64,000 bases of DNA from Climacium dendroides (taxonomy: Eukaryota > Streptophyta > Bryopsida > Hypnales > Climaciaceae). Where the stretch lies: NCBI GenBank assembly GCA_950106755.1, contig OX467083.1, positions 41,616,555 to 41,680,554 of the forward strand, given 5' to 3'. This document shows, piece by piece, positions 45,851 through 57,952 of the stretch. How positions within the stretch are numbered: position 1 is the first letter of the stretch; the number at the start of each line of letters is the position of its first letter. The position numbers were made by a program, and so were the translations under genes. Under the pieces are notes generated by a model. The model searched no databases. It was not told the origin of the DNA and saw only the letters and a list, made by a program, of their open reading frames with translations.

Positions 45851-48800
45851 TCAATTACAATCTCCATCACAATATTGTAGGTCATCCACATGTACTTCGT
45901 CTTGTTGTAGACGTTGCAATGCAATTGCCACCACATCAGCTTCTACTTCCACTACATCACACAAGATGGGTGTTTTTGGTATGAGGTCTTCAGACAAGTC
46001 AGTGGCTTCGAGTCCGTGAAACTCTGTTGTCTTTCCAAGGGATATGCACTCCACTTCAGTTGTTCCTTCATGTTCAGAGAACAATCGAACACCTCTCGGT
46101 TCCCTGCGGAGTACAACTTCCCATCCATGTCTGGCCTTGTCTGATGCAAAAAATACTTGTTCAATGTGGAGAGGGAATGCAAACGACTGTGCTGAGTAAG
46201 GAATCAATCTATCGAAATTCACACTAGTGAATCCATACTCATCACGCTTCATAGTGGCTCCATCGCCCTTCATGTTTGCAACCACCCAATTGCAATATAG
46301 TACCACTACCTCAAACTGCCCATAATCTACAGATAGGATTTCCTCCACCCACCCTACGTACTCTAGCTTTGAGTCCTTCATGTTTTTATCCTTTGCACCT
46401 GCTCGACAAAGTTGTTTAAAGGTTGCTGCTATTCCTGAGTCCATTGTTGTCAATTTCTTCTCAACACTTCAAATACGAATGTAGTTTCCAAATGCATACA
46501 TGGAACGATATGACTTGGCTCGATCTGATGGAGGTAACATTAGAGTCCTCACATCTGTGTCCACTTCTTCTGTACCGACTTTTATAGCTCGTAGCACTGC
46601 CTTTGGAAACCAAATATGAAACTTTTCGTCGCACATTTCAGTCGGGTACACTACTCGACTTTGATGTTTTTTACGCCTATACTCTTGTCGCTCTCTTTCA
46701 CGACGGCGCATGTCATCTTCATGCCTCCTACGTAATTCAATAATTGAATGTGTGAGTTCATTCTGATTTACAAACCTAATACTACTTTGAGTCATACATG
46801 CACTTACAATACTCGTTGCAGTCATAAATGCAATTAGATTGCTAGGTTTAGTCACAAACGCAATCACTGAAGTAGTTAACCAAAAGAAAAATATACTAAT
46901 GTTGTTCTCACAGAAATGTTAGCACATGACTATGTGTAGTTACAATTTCATATATGACATTTATATTGCATTACTAAATGGGAACACAAAGAGTGATGGA
47001 TCTTTTCTCTTCTATGGGATGGAAAAAAACCTTATTACTGTCAACATTTGATTCTAAATGCTCTTATGTAGTAGGGGGGTTATTTCTTTCATAGGACCTC
47101 ACCTCCTCCACTCCTCCAACGGTGCCGCATTGTTCAATACAAACTCGTGAATCCATTGTTGTAGTTCACTTGATAGGTGGCGTGCTCGTCCATTGCCTTC
47201 CAAAATTTTGTCATACATTGATGGATCTTCTTTGTCATCCCACACTCTTCGGGTGGTCACTGTATACTCCTGCATGTATTTAGTACAGAACCCTAGTGCT
47301 TCCACCACAGCGTAGCCTTCAGCCATGCTACCCTCTGGTCGAGCCCGATTCCTAACATATCCTTTTAGTGTCTTCAAATATCTTTCAATGGGATACATCC
47401 AACGTGTATGAACGGGTCCGCAAATTTCTACTTCTTCCACAAGGTGGACAACTAAGTGACTCATGATGTCAAAAAAAGATGGCGGGAACTCTTTCTCCGG
47501 TATGCATAATGCTATCACCATATCTGACCTCAATTCCTCAAGAGCATTGGTATCAATGGTCTTAGTACATATCCTCCTAAATACATGGCTCAACATAATT
47601 ATAGCTTTTCGTACCTCCTTTGTTAGCACTGTACGAACATTGAGTGGTAAAACTTGTTGCATGAGGACATGGTAGTCATGTGATTTCAAACCCTTCATGG
47701 TCCCATTCACATGCACGTGCTTCTTCAATTGACCCACATATTGGGTGGGTATTTGCAATGTTCGAATTCCATCTACGAAGACCTGACGTTCCTGTTTCGT
47801 AAATGTGTAAGATGAACGAGGTAATATGACGCTCTTAGGTTTTTTCCCAGGTATGGGCCACAAATGTTTACGTACACCTGCCTCCTTCACGTCCAAACGG
47901 ACCTCCAAGGAGTCTTTTTCTCCGTACAAGGTCTTCAACATATTCTCGGTGATGTTCTTCTCACAGTGCATGACGTCCAATGTGTGTCGAATCAAAAGGT
48001 CCTGCACAATTACTTCCGGGTGTTACAAATTGCATACACTATGACTATGTTCAATCATTTCATTCATAAAACTACCTCTAATATGTCACAATATTTTGAT
48101 TTATAAAACAAAAATTGTACTAGACTAGTACATTTCTTATCACTTTGAGAAGCAATTTCATAAATTAAAAAAAAACATCAAATTCCCACACCCACTTACT
48201 TTCCAATACGGCAAGTCATACAGACATGTCCTTCTCTTCACTCCGTGCTTGTGTACTAGATCTACCAAATTTTCTACTCCATTTTCACGAGACTTTGTCA
48301 ACCATTCCTCTCGCTCTTCTGCATAACGAAGTTGTTCTCGACCAGTCATCCTTCTAGGTGGAGGTCTTTCATCCACTTCACCATCAAATGTACCCCTCTG
48401 TCGTCTCCACTGATGAGTCATAGGCAAGTATCGTCTGTGCCCCATATACAAGTTTTTTCTCAAGGCTTTAGAACGCCTAGTTACTATATGTGGCCCACAT
48501 ACTAGACATGCTCTATATCCTTTTGTTACTTGACCTGAGATTAATCCATATGCTGGAAAGTCATTCACCGTCCACATGAGAATGCCATGTAACTTGAATG
48601 ATTTCACTTCTGAGTTTTTGCAAGATCTGTCCAAGCAATCAACCCCTCTCCATAGTTCTTGAAGCTCCTCAATCAATGGTGCCAGGTACACATCTATGTT
48701 CTTCTCTGTTACACTCTCTTTTCCTGGAATGATTAACGTAAGCATCATAAAAAATTTTTTTGTCACCAACCAAGGGGGAAGATTGTAGTTGAGTATAATC

Positions 48801-49725
48801 ACTGGCCAAGTTGAATGGCTAAGGCTTTGGTTCTGAAATGGATTCACACCATCCAATGCCAAGCCAAGTCTGACATTGCGCTCGTCTTCAGCAAACCATT
48901 GCCACTTGTTGTTCACATGATTCCAAGCCTTGGAATCTACAACCGATCTCATCACCTTGTCTTTGCTTTTCCCACCTACATGCCATTTCATGAGGTCCGC
49001 CAACTGTGTATTGCTATACATTCTTCTTAATCGTGGAATCAAAGGAAAGTGTCTCAATACTTTCACTGGTACACTATTGGAGTTCTCTACATATCGGGAT
49101 TTGTGGCAAGTAGGGCACTCTACTGCATCTTGTAGTTCGTTGCGGAACAAACAACATCCATCTCTACATGCATGTATGGAATTGTATGACAACCCCAACT
49201 TCATGAAAAGACTTTTGGCTTCATAAAATGATTTGGGAAGTGAATTCTCTTTTGGTAATATGGTCTCTGTCAACAACTTCAGCAACTCATCAACAAAACT
49301 ATTAGAAACACCATGAGCGTGGACATCAAACGGTTGGAATCGCTTCCCACGTACAAAGGAGTTTGTGCTTCTCGCAAAAGAACATTCATATCCACGCCAG
49401 TTACATCTTCCATGTTGGTTGAAGTCCCCTCTCTCTCCATCCGGTCATTGTTGGCATCCACTTGCTCGTCAAGATTGTTAGTGTATGAACCTCGTAAATC
49501 ATTTATCCTCAAACCATCTTCATCTGTTGCATCCTCAAGTGTGTCCGTAATAATATTCTCAATTCCTTCTCCACGGACATGTATGCTGTCATACTTGTTA
49601 AAGCACTCTGTTACCATACGGAGCACATCCGCCTCTCCAACATTTGGAGAGGGGTCTCGTTGAACAGGCTCTCCTCGAACACTTCTTCGTTTATGCAATC
49701 GGAGGTCCACAGGAGCATAGTCATC
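45851..49725 (-). pseudogene. Tnp2-type CACTA transposase (TNPD), with breaks
   Basis: Transposase expected to cut the CACTA ends. Exons on the minus strand: 49725-48200, 48001-47103, then about 46867-45851. It has a REAQTPLYVGS block, LPKSFYEAKSLFMKLGLSY, the zinc region IHACRDGCCLF..CPTCHKSRY, DGVNPFQNQSLSHSTWP, LNYNLPPWL, IPGKESV, WTVNDFPAYG, DLPYWK joined to DLLIRHTLDVMHCEKN, a DUF4218-like part (YLKTLKGYVRNRARPEGS) and a DUF4216-like part (YVGWVEEILSVDYGQFEVV to EQVFFASDKARHGWEVV). A one-base shift at about 49330 separates the first 130 codons from the core, and an in-frame TGA lies near 46465 between the last two parts. The true start is unclear; exon 49725 begins in phase 0 and could join the zinc-knuckle exon at 51114-50917. 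Confidence 0.85.
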
Positions 49726-50219
49726 CTGTAGTAGTCCATGTGTACCACATGCACATATAAGTTTATTGTAAAATTAATAATTGGAACATGCAAACTTGTA
49801 GGACGTGATCATAATAAAATATAGCATTCTGTACTGCTAGATAATGATCATGAACATTTCAATTAGCACTCCAAATAGGATCTCTTAAGTCAAAGAAATG
49901 ATTATCAATTTTAGTTTTCATAAATTGGCAAAAAAATCAATTTTCATTAATTCATTGTATGCTTAGTATGAATTAAAAATAATTATCATTTTCCCTTACT
50001 ACGTCATGAATACACAATTTCATGTTCATGATCTACTTTCCCATAAGGCCAAAACACATGTAAACAATTGACACTATCTGGCACTCTACCATCATATTCT
50101 ACTACATATAGTGGGCCTCAATAACATTGCTAACTACACAATATGACTGAATACAAAGTGTGACTACGCATAGTTTTTTAGAAAAATTCAATGATCCTAT
50201 TCATTTGACAATACGTTTT

Positions 50220-51189
50220 TCAATTTACATAGTAATGTGCATAGAGTTCCTCTCCAACCACAATATCCCTTGACGCTATTGTCATTACATATCCCCACTC
50301 CAAGTTGTTCCATGGTTTGGGCAGCATGCGAAACTCCCACATGACGTTCCCTAACTCCTCTCGACCTATAGAACTATTAATAAATCCGGCTACATTTCCC
50401 TTCAATACATCTCCGTCTATATACAAGTCCGGCTCAACTTCCATCACATATGACTTTATGCGAGGCCGTCCTTCCTTTAAAATTTTATACTCTGCTAGTG
50501 TGTACTGGGGTCCTACAAAGGGAAGTAACTCTTCCCCTTTTTTCGCGGGTTGCAGGGCAAAAAGACCCCAACCCATGAAAGGAAACGTTGATACCTTCAC
50601 ATCCCAATTTCTTTGCCAATAGGAAAATATTGTTAGTTTCGGTATGGGACCATCACACCACTGTCCATCATACACATTTGACCTCCACTTCTCTAAAGCC
50701 ACTACTCTTGTAGACGTTCCTTTCAGTGTGCCATTCGTTGAAGTATGTGTCTTTCTTACAAATGTCTGTAAAGAAACCAAAGAGGAGGCTTCCACATAGG
50801 GTCTCCACAAGGCCTACACAAATCATTGAAACTTTAAGAAAACAATGTAGATGTATATCATTGACAAAAGCATACTGTTTTTTTAATAAACAATTCATTA
50901 TTTTCAATGTCCTTACCAAGATAGAGGCCGTAAAAGCTGGGTCCCTCTTCTTGCTGCGAAGATGTTTTCGAATTGTACGTCTATCAAGCACTTTTCCTCC
51001 TGCACACTTCATGCAGGGGCATGGGTACTTTGTTAGACGCATGTTATCTGCTTGAATTTCTTCTTCTTGCCATAATCGTAGCTCTTGCAAACTTTGAAGC
51101 TCCCCCTCAGACATGTTGTGTACTTCCCTGATATGCACTACAAAGAAAATGTCAATGTCATATATTTCAATCACTTCTGCATTAGTCAT
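50220..51189 (-). CDS. Transposase-associated zinc knuckle plus SET domain, 2 exons, inside CACTA
   Basis: Minus strand; exon 1 from ATG 51114 (or 51189) to 50917, exon 2 from 50813 to the TGA at 50220-50222; phase 0 joint, 263 (or 288) residues without a break. Exon 1 has YPCPCMKCAGG..RRTIRKHL, the CPCxxC..HL pattern of the transposase-associated domain normally found at the start of Tnp2 proteins. Exon 2 carries a SET domain: MGWGLFALQPAKKGEEL (SET-I motif), YIDGDVLKGNVAGFINSS (canonical GN.xRFINHSC, here NSS) and IASRDIVVGEELYAHYY (canonical GEELTFDY). SET domains transfer methyl groups from S-adenosylmethionine to lysines; activity here is unproven because NHSC is altered and no post-SET cysteines follow. 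I preferred ATG 51114 because a possible intron end (CATATCAG) lies just before it. Confidence 0.75.
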
Positions 51190-51330
51190 AATTGAACATT
51201 AACATGACTATTGCAATATGGCTATGACTACTCCAGAGTCATAAAAATTGTTTACAATTACTACGTTGGTTCCTGTGAATGCCTAAACTTTACTCAGTAT
51301 AGTCTTAGAAGTCTACGTACAATTCAAGTT

Positions 51331-51673
51331 ACATGACATGACTAAATACAGTTATATAAGTCAACATATTACTCAACTTACATGACATGACTGACTACAG
51401 TCATATAAGTGGACATACAACTCATGTTACATGACATGACTGACTACAGTCATATAAGTCAACATACAACTCATGTTACATGGCATGACTTGATACAGTC
51501 ATGTTAATCGAGACACAACTGAAGTTACATGACATGACTTGGTACAGTCATATAAGTTGAAATACAACTTACGTTACATGACATGAGTCGGTACAATCAT
51601 GTTCATCGAGATACAACTCAGGTTACATGATATGCCTAGGCATAGTGATGTGACTTCGCTCACATCACCAACT
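51331..51673. repeat. Tandem array, 7 x 49 bp, upstream of the zinc-knuckle/SET frame
   Basis: ACATGACATGACT starts a unit at 51331, 51380, 51429, 51478, 51527, 51576 and 51625, an exact 49-bp period. Each unit carries TACAGTCATATAAGT-like sequence, the same TGACT/CAGTCATA core as the subterminal repeats. It lies about 150 bp upstream of the minus-strand start, so it could be both promoter and binding region. Confidence 0.9.
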
Positions 51674-53939
51674 GTACATCTACGCTGGATGCCAAGAACA
51701 TTGCAACATTTCAAGTATAATTTGGTATTTTATGCCAACGCACAATGCAATGGGACAATACGAGGACCACCAACACAAAGGCCAGACATCCTTTTCTATT
51801 AAATATGAAAAATGCCCGTTTCGTAGCCTACTCAAAAATAGGCATTGTGGCGAACTGTGCCAAAGTGGGCCACCTCCACTAACAACACAGATATACCTAA
51901 CAGCACGTGGGAACATAGAAGTCATACTAAGACTACTATTGTTGCACACCTGTAGTTAACCCTTCAGCACCTCTTGCCCCCCAAAAGGGGCACTACTCTA
52001 AATTGAAGTTGATCCTATAACTTCACAAATCCAATGTTTACTACCTTGTGTTTACTTAAGGGAAATAAGATTACCATATGGAGGTCTGCCAAGTGGGGTT
52101 GGACGTGTACATAATCGGTAAATGGAGTGGGTGGCCTTTGTTATCCAAAAGGGTACAAGAAAATTGCTACTTTTCTCTTTGGATGAGTTCCAAGGTAATA
52201 GGGGCAACGCTAGTGGCCAGTTGCAAATGCTTGGGGTATGACATCTCTAATTCGATTTCCTTGCATATGTTTGTAGTGCAAGGTGACTGAATTACGTATA
52301 AGTCAATCCTATACCTAGCAGCCGGTCTGTTCAAGCGTTTTAAACTTCGTTGCCTTTCATTCAAGGTTTGACTTTGAAGATTTGAGATGCTAAACTCAAT
52401 CCTAAATTGGACAAGTAACCCAGAACTTCTTCCTACTCTTGTGGCTATAATTTCAGGAGCATTTCATGATTCTTCCTGTTGAAGATTCTATAAAACTAAC
52501 CTTACGGAAGACAACAACTATTAGTAACAATGTATGAATCTAGCAAAACCGAATTCAAGACAATACAAAGAGGTAATGAATTGGCATGTGAAGACAAGCA
52601 CCTTCTCTAGGAAATAGACAGAGCACGCCCCAACATCTTCATAAAAGGAAAGATCCACCAAAATTGATGAAAGGGAGGATCCACCAAAAAATTCTCCACA
52701 TCAGTTTCAATGAGTTTGTATTGAAGAACATGAATAGTACCAGTACCTTCGGAACGTGCCTATCAGTGATGCACAGTTACGTGTCTTCAATCATTAATAT
52801 CTTATTTCCATTGCGTACGAGGTTAATGTTATGATATAGAATTCAAACTAAAATCCTAAAACGTAAAACAATTGACAAATTTTAATTTCCACAATGATGG
52901 CGAGAGTCTACGAACTGTTACATCTTATTGGTCAACAACACGGTAGCTATATTCTTAATGGCTTCACTTGTTCTCATAGTGCGTGCATTTTGAACTCCAA
53001 ACCATAAATATTTAATGGTCAAGAACATGGTGGCATCGATCTTTTGCCTTCAATTATACTCATGATGCCTTGTTCAACTTGAATTCAGGAACGTGAAACT
53101 TAAATTAAGAATGAGGATACCCAAAGGATCACAATTTATATTTTTTTATGAAAGGAAAAATCATATTTACAAACAAGAGAGTGCTAGGTTCAGGGCTTAA
53201 AAAAAATTATATTTATAAAGGACTGACAGTGCACCATTCCAAACTCCAACCACAAACAGTGATGTTTTAGGCACAAATACTTTCAATTTTCAAAAGGTGA
53301 CTACAGGGTGAGAGTATGAAACTAAAAATTCAGATTTGTAGAACCGGAGACGCTGTGACATTGAGAAATCACGTAATTTCAGATTTCAAAATTGTATCTC
53401 TTTACAACTTTTACATTTGCACCAAGTTCAGATTTGGACAAAGATATCAACTAAAGAAAACAATCCTGAGGATAGAAACCAAAAAAGGAGAGCAAATCTG
53501 AAATATATATTGGAAGAAAAAAGAGGTTGAAATATATGCATTGGTAATTGAAATTTTGAAAGAACCCAAAAAACATTCACCACTACCTAACTATTCAGTT
53601 CTTCCAATTTTTTCATGAACCTACTATGGACAAACTAACAAATCAATCAAATTCACCAAGACATTGGACTTGTGAATCCTCTAGTATTCCCTAAATATCT
53701 GAATCCACTAAAAGTCCCTAAATATCTGAATTCTTACACAATGAGTGGCAAGCTCAAGACAACAGTAATAGCAGTGGCAATGTGATTACTGATTTGTAAA
53801 AAATATATCATGAGCATCACAAGTTTGATCCTTCTGTTTCAAGAGGAATACTTTTTCAGATTCTTATCAAATGATCCTGGTCGTAATCCATATTAGAAGT
53901 AAGCAGATTAATTAAACCAAAGGCGAATAATAAACTTAC
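51674..53939. other. Internal CACTA DNA without a recognised gene
   Basis: No protein of either strand was recognised. TTAACCCTTCAGCACC at 51957 looks like one end of a TTAA element, but I found no partner. Confidence 0.4.
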
Positions 53940-54500
53940 TTAAATTCAACAACGATACTGGACATGAGTTGAAGGACTGCTGAAGCACTGCGACATTTGC
54001 CTTTCACCTGAACTTGGCCTGAATTGACAAGGGGTATCAAGGAACGAGCCCAATCTCCAGGAATACGTCCAACCTAGTATCCCAGCTCAAAAGAAGGTCA
54101 ACATTCGGAACAGTAAATTAGGAGGAAGGTACGTTTATCTCACCAGATAATACTTGGTTAGTAAGACTCAGAGACAACTGTAGCTATTTTCAGTTTCAGA
54201 AACGATGAAGTGTTAAGAAAATTCTGCGATGGATGGAGAGAAAAACATTACCTCTGCTGACCTCCGACAAGAAAACCGGACGATCTCAGTGGCTGCTGTT
54301 GCACCCTTGCCTCATCCATAAGGCCCCCTCCTAACATCTGCAGCACTAGCTGGCTTAGGAAAGTTGAACTGCAAAGAATCCCCAACTTCAAGCTTGGGAC
54401 CCTTGCAAGTAGAAAAGCCCAAAACTTCGGCTTCGCCAAGCAGAACCCAGTCACTGTTGGAGCCACTCCGACGTGCAGCAAACTTTTTCTAGGTGGAGGT
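53940..54500 (-). pseudogene. RAD5/HLTF-like gene fragment (HIRAN region), captured
   Basis: Two consecutive exons on the minus strand. The upstream exon, about 54500-54251, reads SDWVLLGEAEVLGFSTCKGP, KLEVGDSLQFNFP and, after an in-frame TGA, ATEIVRFSC. The next exon, 54073-53940, reads VGRIPGDWARSLIPLV, then VQVKGKCRSASAVL. The joint is GT-AG and in phase 0. This order matches the N-terminal region of plant RAD5A-type SWI/SNF DNA-repair ATPases (STCKG.KL..GD..FTFP, then EIVRFS, then GRIP..WAR.L.PLV). No helicase part is present downstream. The TGA and missing remainder make it a fragment; its position inside the CACTA suggests transduplication. Confidence 0.7.
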
Positions 54501-56590
54501 GGAGGTCGAAAAGGACGCAATGACACAGAATGTATGGGACCAACAATTCTTGCGACAGATCGGTGAATACGAAGGTGTACACATGTGCATGTAGTGCGGC
54601 GGAAGAAGCCACCGCAAAGAGAATTCTATTTTTAGATTTTGTTTTATCCGTAAAGTCTGGCAGTGCTTCACTTTTCGGGGTAATTCTCTATTGGAAGCCC
54701 CAGTGACAGTGCTATTTGAGTGTGACGTTCGGTCTTACTGCATTTAGTTTTTGCATGCCGCCGCCCCAAGTCCGACTCAGCGCAGCTTCGTGGCCACCGC
54801 TCCAGCTCCGACTCAAGCGTAGGTACCAAACAAGTTGCGACTTTTTTCCTTCAGACTACTGAATACTTTCTTCGTCGAGTACTCTTGTTTTTCCTTCGCT
54901 GGTTGATGGTTTGCCAAGCACCAACATGAGACTCCCAGGGCCGTGAGCATTTGTCTGTAAGCCCCGACTTGAATACGATTTTATTGTTGTTGCTATTCCG
55001 CCGTTGCTGTTGTGCCTCTCCTTTTCCTGTTGAGTTGTTGTTGTTCCCCCCTTATAAGCCATGATGTTTATTCAATTTGAATTGAAATGGGCTCTTGTTG
55101 TTAATTTCATTTTATTTTGAAGTTAAGGAGAACTAGTAGCATCCAGTTCAATCGTGTGGCGCACTGTCCAGGTCGTCTGCATGACGTCTTAACTTCTCTT
55201 TTTCCAGCAACGTAGACTTCCGTTTGAATTCCAGGTTTCATACGCAGTTGCACAAAATGAGAGAATGTGCTGTTTAATGAGGTAACGTATCATGGATCAT
55301 GTACCCTCAGTGTCCAGTAGAAACCCAGTTCGGGTCATCCCGCTTACAACTTGCAAAATTCGTGCTTTTCTGTTTCTCTTCTTTGACACTACTTACTCTC
55401 AAGGCATTCCAGGTAGTCAAAATGGGTGGTAGCACATCAGTGCGCTCAAGTCCACGAACATTGATTCCCAGAAAGACACTTAAGCTGAAGACCTGACTTG
55501 GCATCCCTTACTGCAAACCCATCCATTTTGGTGGCGCCCTGGTCAGAATTTGTGGCCATTGCGAATTCATCCTCTGGTGACGACGCAGCGCTCACTCTCT
55601 AACTGCCGATAACTCAGTACTGAAGTTGAAGCTGAAGAAGTGTCCCCGTGTTTGTGACATCGCCTTACCTGGAGCCTGCACCGTTTGAAGACCACGTATG
55701 GTATGCATTTCCCTGCTTGTTCGTTTTTCAACCATGTTCTCCTTCAACCCCGTTCGTGAGGTTCATTTCGTTCTGTACTGTGATGCAGTCATCACTTTTG
55801 GGTAGGAAAGTAGCGTGCACTTGGTGTGTGTTGCTATATGGTTACCAGTTGACAAGCGGTGAGATCCTGGTCAGCATTTAGAGCGTTTGTGTCTTTGTGA
55901 TGAAAGTTTTTTCAGATTGTTGAGGCTGTTTCAACCATATTTTCTTTTTTCTTTTTTTCCCACTTTGCTCTTGCAGTGCTATATTGGCAATAGAGGAAAT
56001 AACAAGCTATACTAGTGATTCTTTAGAGCAAGTGTGTTTGCTGTTTTTAGGGCAGTGTAGTGCAACATTTTTATAACAAGTACGTTAATGCACATCACTT
56101 ATTATTTGTTTATTTACAGTGGACATTTGTGGGAGGCAATCCATTCCTGACCACTTGAAGGAATTTGCACATCTGTGTGGTGATTCACATGAGTGGGAGA
56201 AAGTTGAAATGTGTTGAAATAGAGTTTGAGAGGTTTTCCGAAATTTTCAGATTTTTATGACATAAAATGGATTTACTATGAATTATTTACCTAAAAACAG
56301 TGTTCCTCCCATACTGGTGATGTAGGACGTGCTTTTCTTTACCATGGCTTGACAACAACATCAATGAAGGGCTGCTTACAATATTGAGAGACTTGTAAAC
56401 AATCATAATTCACAACAATTGTTCCAAGTCTTTCATTACTATTCATCTCTTCATGTAACGAAAGAGCAAACCATACACTGCAAGAATTTGGGATTAATTA
56501 GGAATGACTTGCCTCCCATAGTATTGTGTATTGTCGTCGTTTTTCTTATTTGTTTGTTCACTTGGGGTTTAAGTAAACAAGCACAATAGC
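54501..56590. other. GC-richer DNA, possibly captured with the RAD5-like fragment, then a dispersed repeat
   Basis: From about 54690 to 55850 base composition is higher than in the rest of the element, as if this were the promoter side of the captured host gene. No protein was recognised. Bases 56205-56530 are a diverged copy of 32318-32640, a repeat also found outside the element. Confidence 0.4.
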
Positions 56591-57952
56591 ATGGATTCAG
56601 AGATCACTGAGTACGAGAGGTTGAGAAAGGAAAATATTCAAAGAAACTCACAAAAATTGAGTGATCTAGGGTTGTTGGACATTGCGACACAATTGGCAAA
56701 CATCAGAGAAACAAGGTAAGATACTAAGCTCTACGTAGTTTTTAAGAAGTAAATGGATTCGTGTATTGAACTTTTGTGAAATTAAAACCATTGCCCCTGT
56801 TCAATATTAATGAATGTACATGTTGAAGTTGATTGTAGGAAATTTTGTTTTTATTAAACTTAATGAAGAGGCTTGACCCATGTATTTTTTGACTTAAATC
56901 AATCACATCAGGGCTTTAGGATTGAGAACTATGGAGAATATCTTGGCGACAATGACAAGACAAATAGCTAATTTGCTAGATGATGTGCAAGTGGAATTGT
57001 TTCGCACAATTGCTAGTTTTCCAGCAATTACGTTTCCTATATTGGAAATGACTTCTAATCATCTTGCGGGGATTTTTGAGAGCAGTCGCGACGTGCCCCT
57101 TGATAAGCCACAAGGTATAAATCGAGGAAAAGGAGTGGAGAACTCTGGCACTATCTTACCAACATTGGAGAGGCACACACGGGCAACAATGTGGAGGGCT
57201 TTACCAGGACGTAGTTTTGACATCAACTCAGGAGGCAATGACAAAGAAGTAGAAGAAGAAACATTGCAGGAAGACTGTTGTAAGTCGAAGGTTAGCTTCA
57301 GTCCTTTCCTATTGGAACTAATTGTGCTGGAGAAAGACACATAATTCATTGAATTGTAAAGAAGTTTTCCATCATTGTTGAAGTGTTTCGTTATTGCAAT
57401 TGCCATATGTATGTGGTTAGTTGTAGTTTACAATTTCTCTTTAAAAGTGCATAAATTTATAGACTCATAATTTGTCTTCAACAATTTGGTATTAGTCATT
57501 TTTGACTTTCAATAGTTTTAAAGGTTGATGTTTGTGAGAGAGAAGCAGGAACACAGAATTTGTAAATCAAGTTACTCTCATATGAGCACATGTGATTCAT
57601 TAGAGTTAAACTAAGTCAATACATAACCCTTATTTGTAGTAATGACCAATTACAATACATTGTACTGTAAAATGATCATGTCTAATTGACCGGAGTCATG
57701 AATAGCAACGCTTTGTTCACTTCCAACTGAAGAATTTAGAATTGTGTGTACTGTTAGTCTATATTGATTTACTGTGACTTTGTGGCAGTCAATATTCATT
57801 TGTTGAGACATTTTGTAGTGATGTATCATCTATTATGACTGTGAGCAGTTAGTAATGATATTTTGTGAGTGAAAGCCAAGTCTTCATAGGTGTTCTGAAA
57901 AGATGTTTTGTGACTGCAAGTCAATTGAAAAATAATCATTTGTGACTTCCTG

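Noticed and set aside
51957..52000. TTAACCCTTCAGCACC as the start of a TTAA element
   Set aside because: I found no inverted partner within several kilobases on either side.
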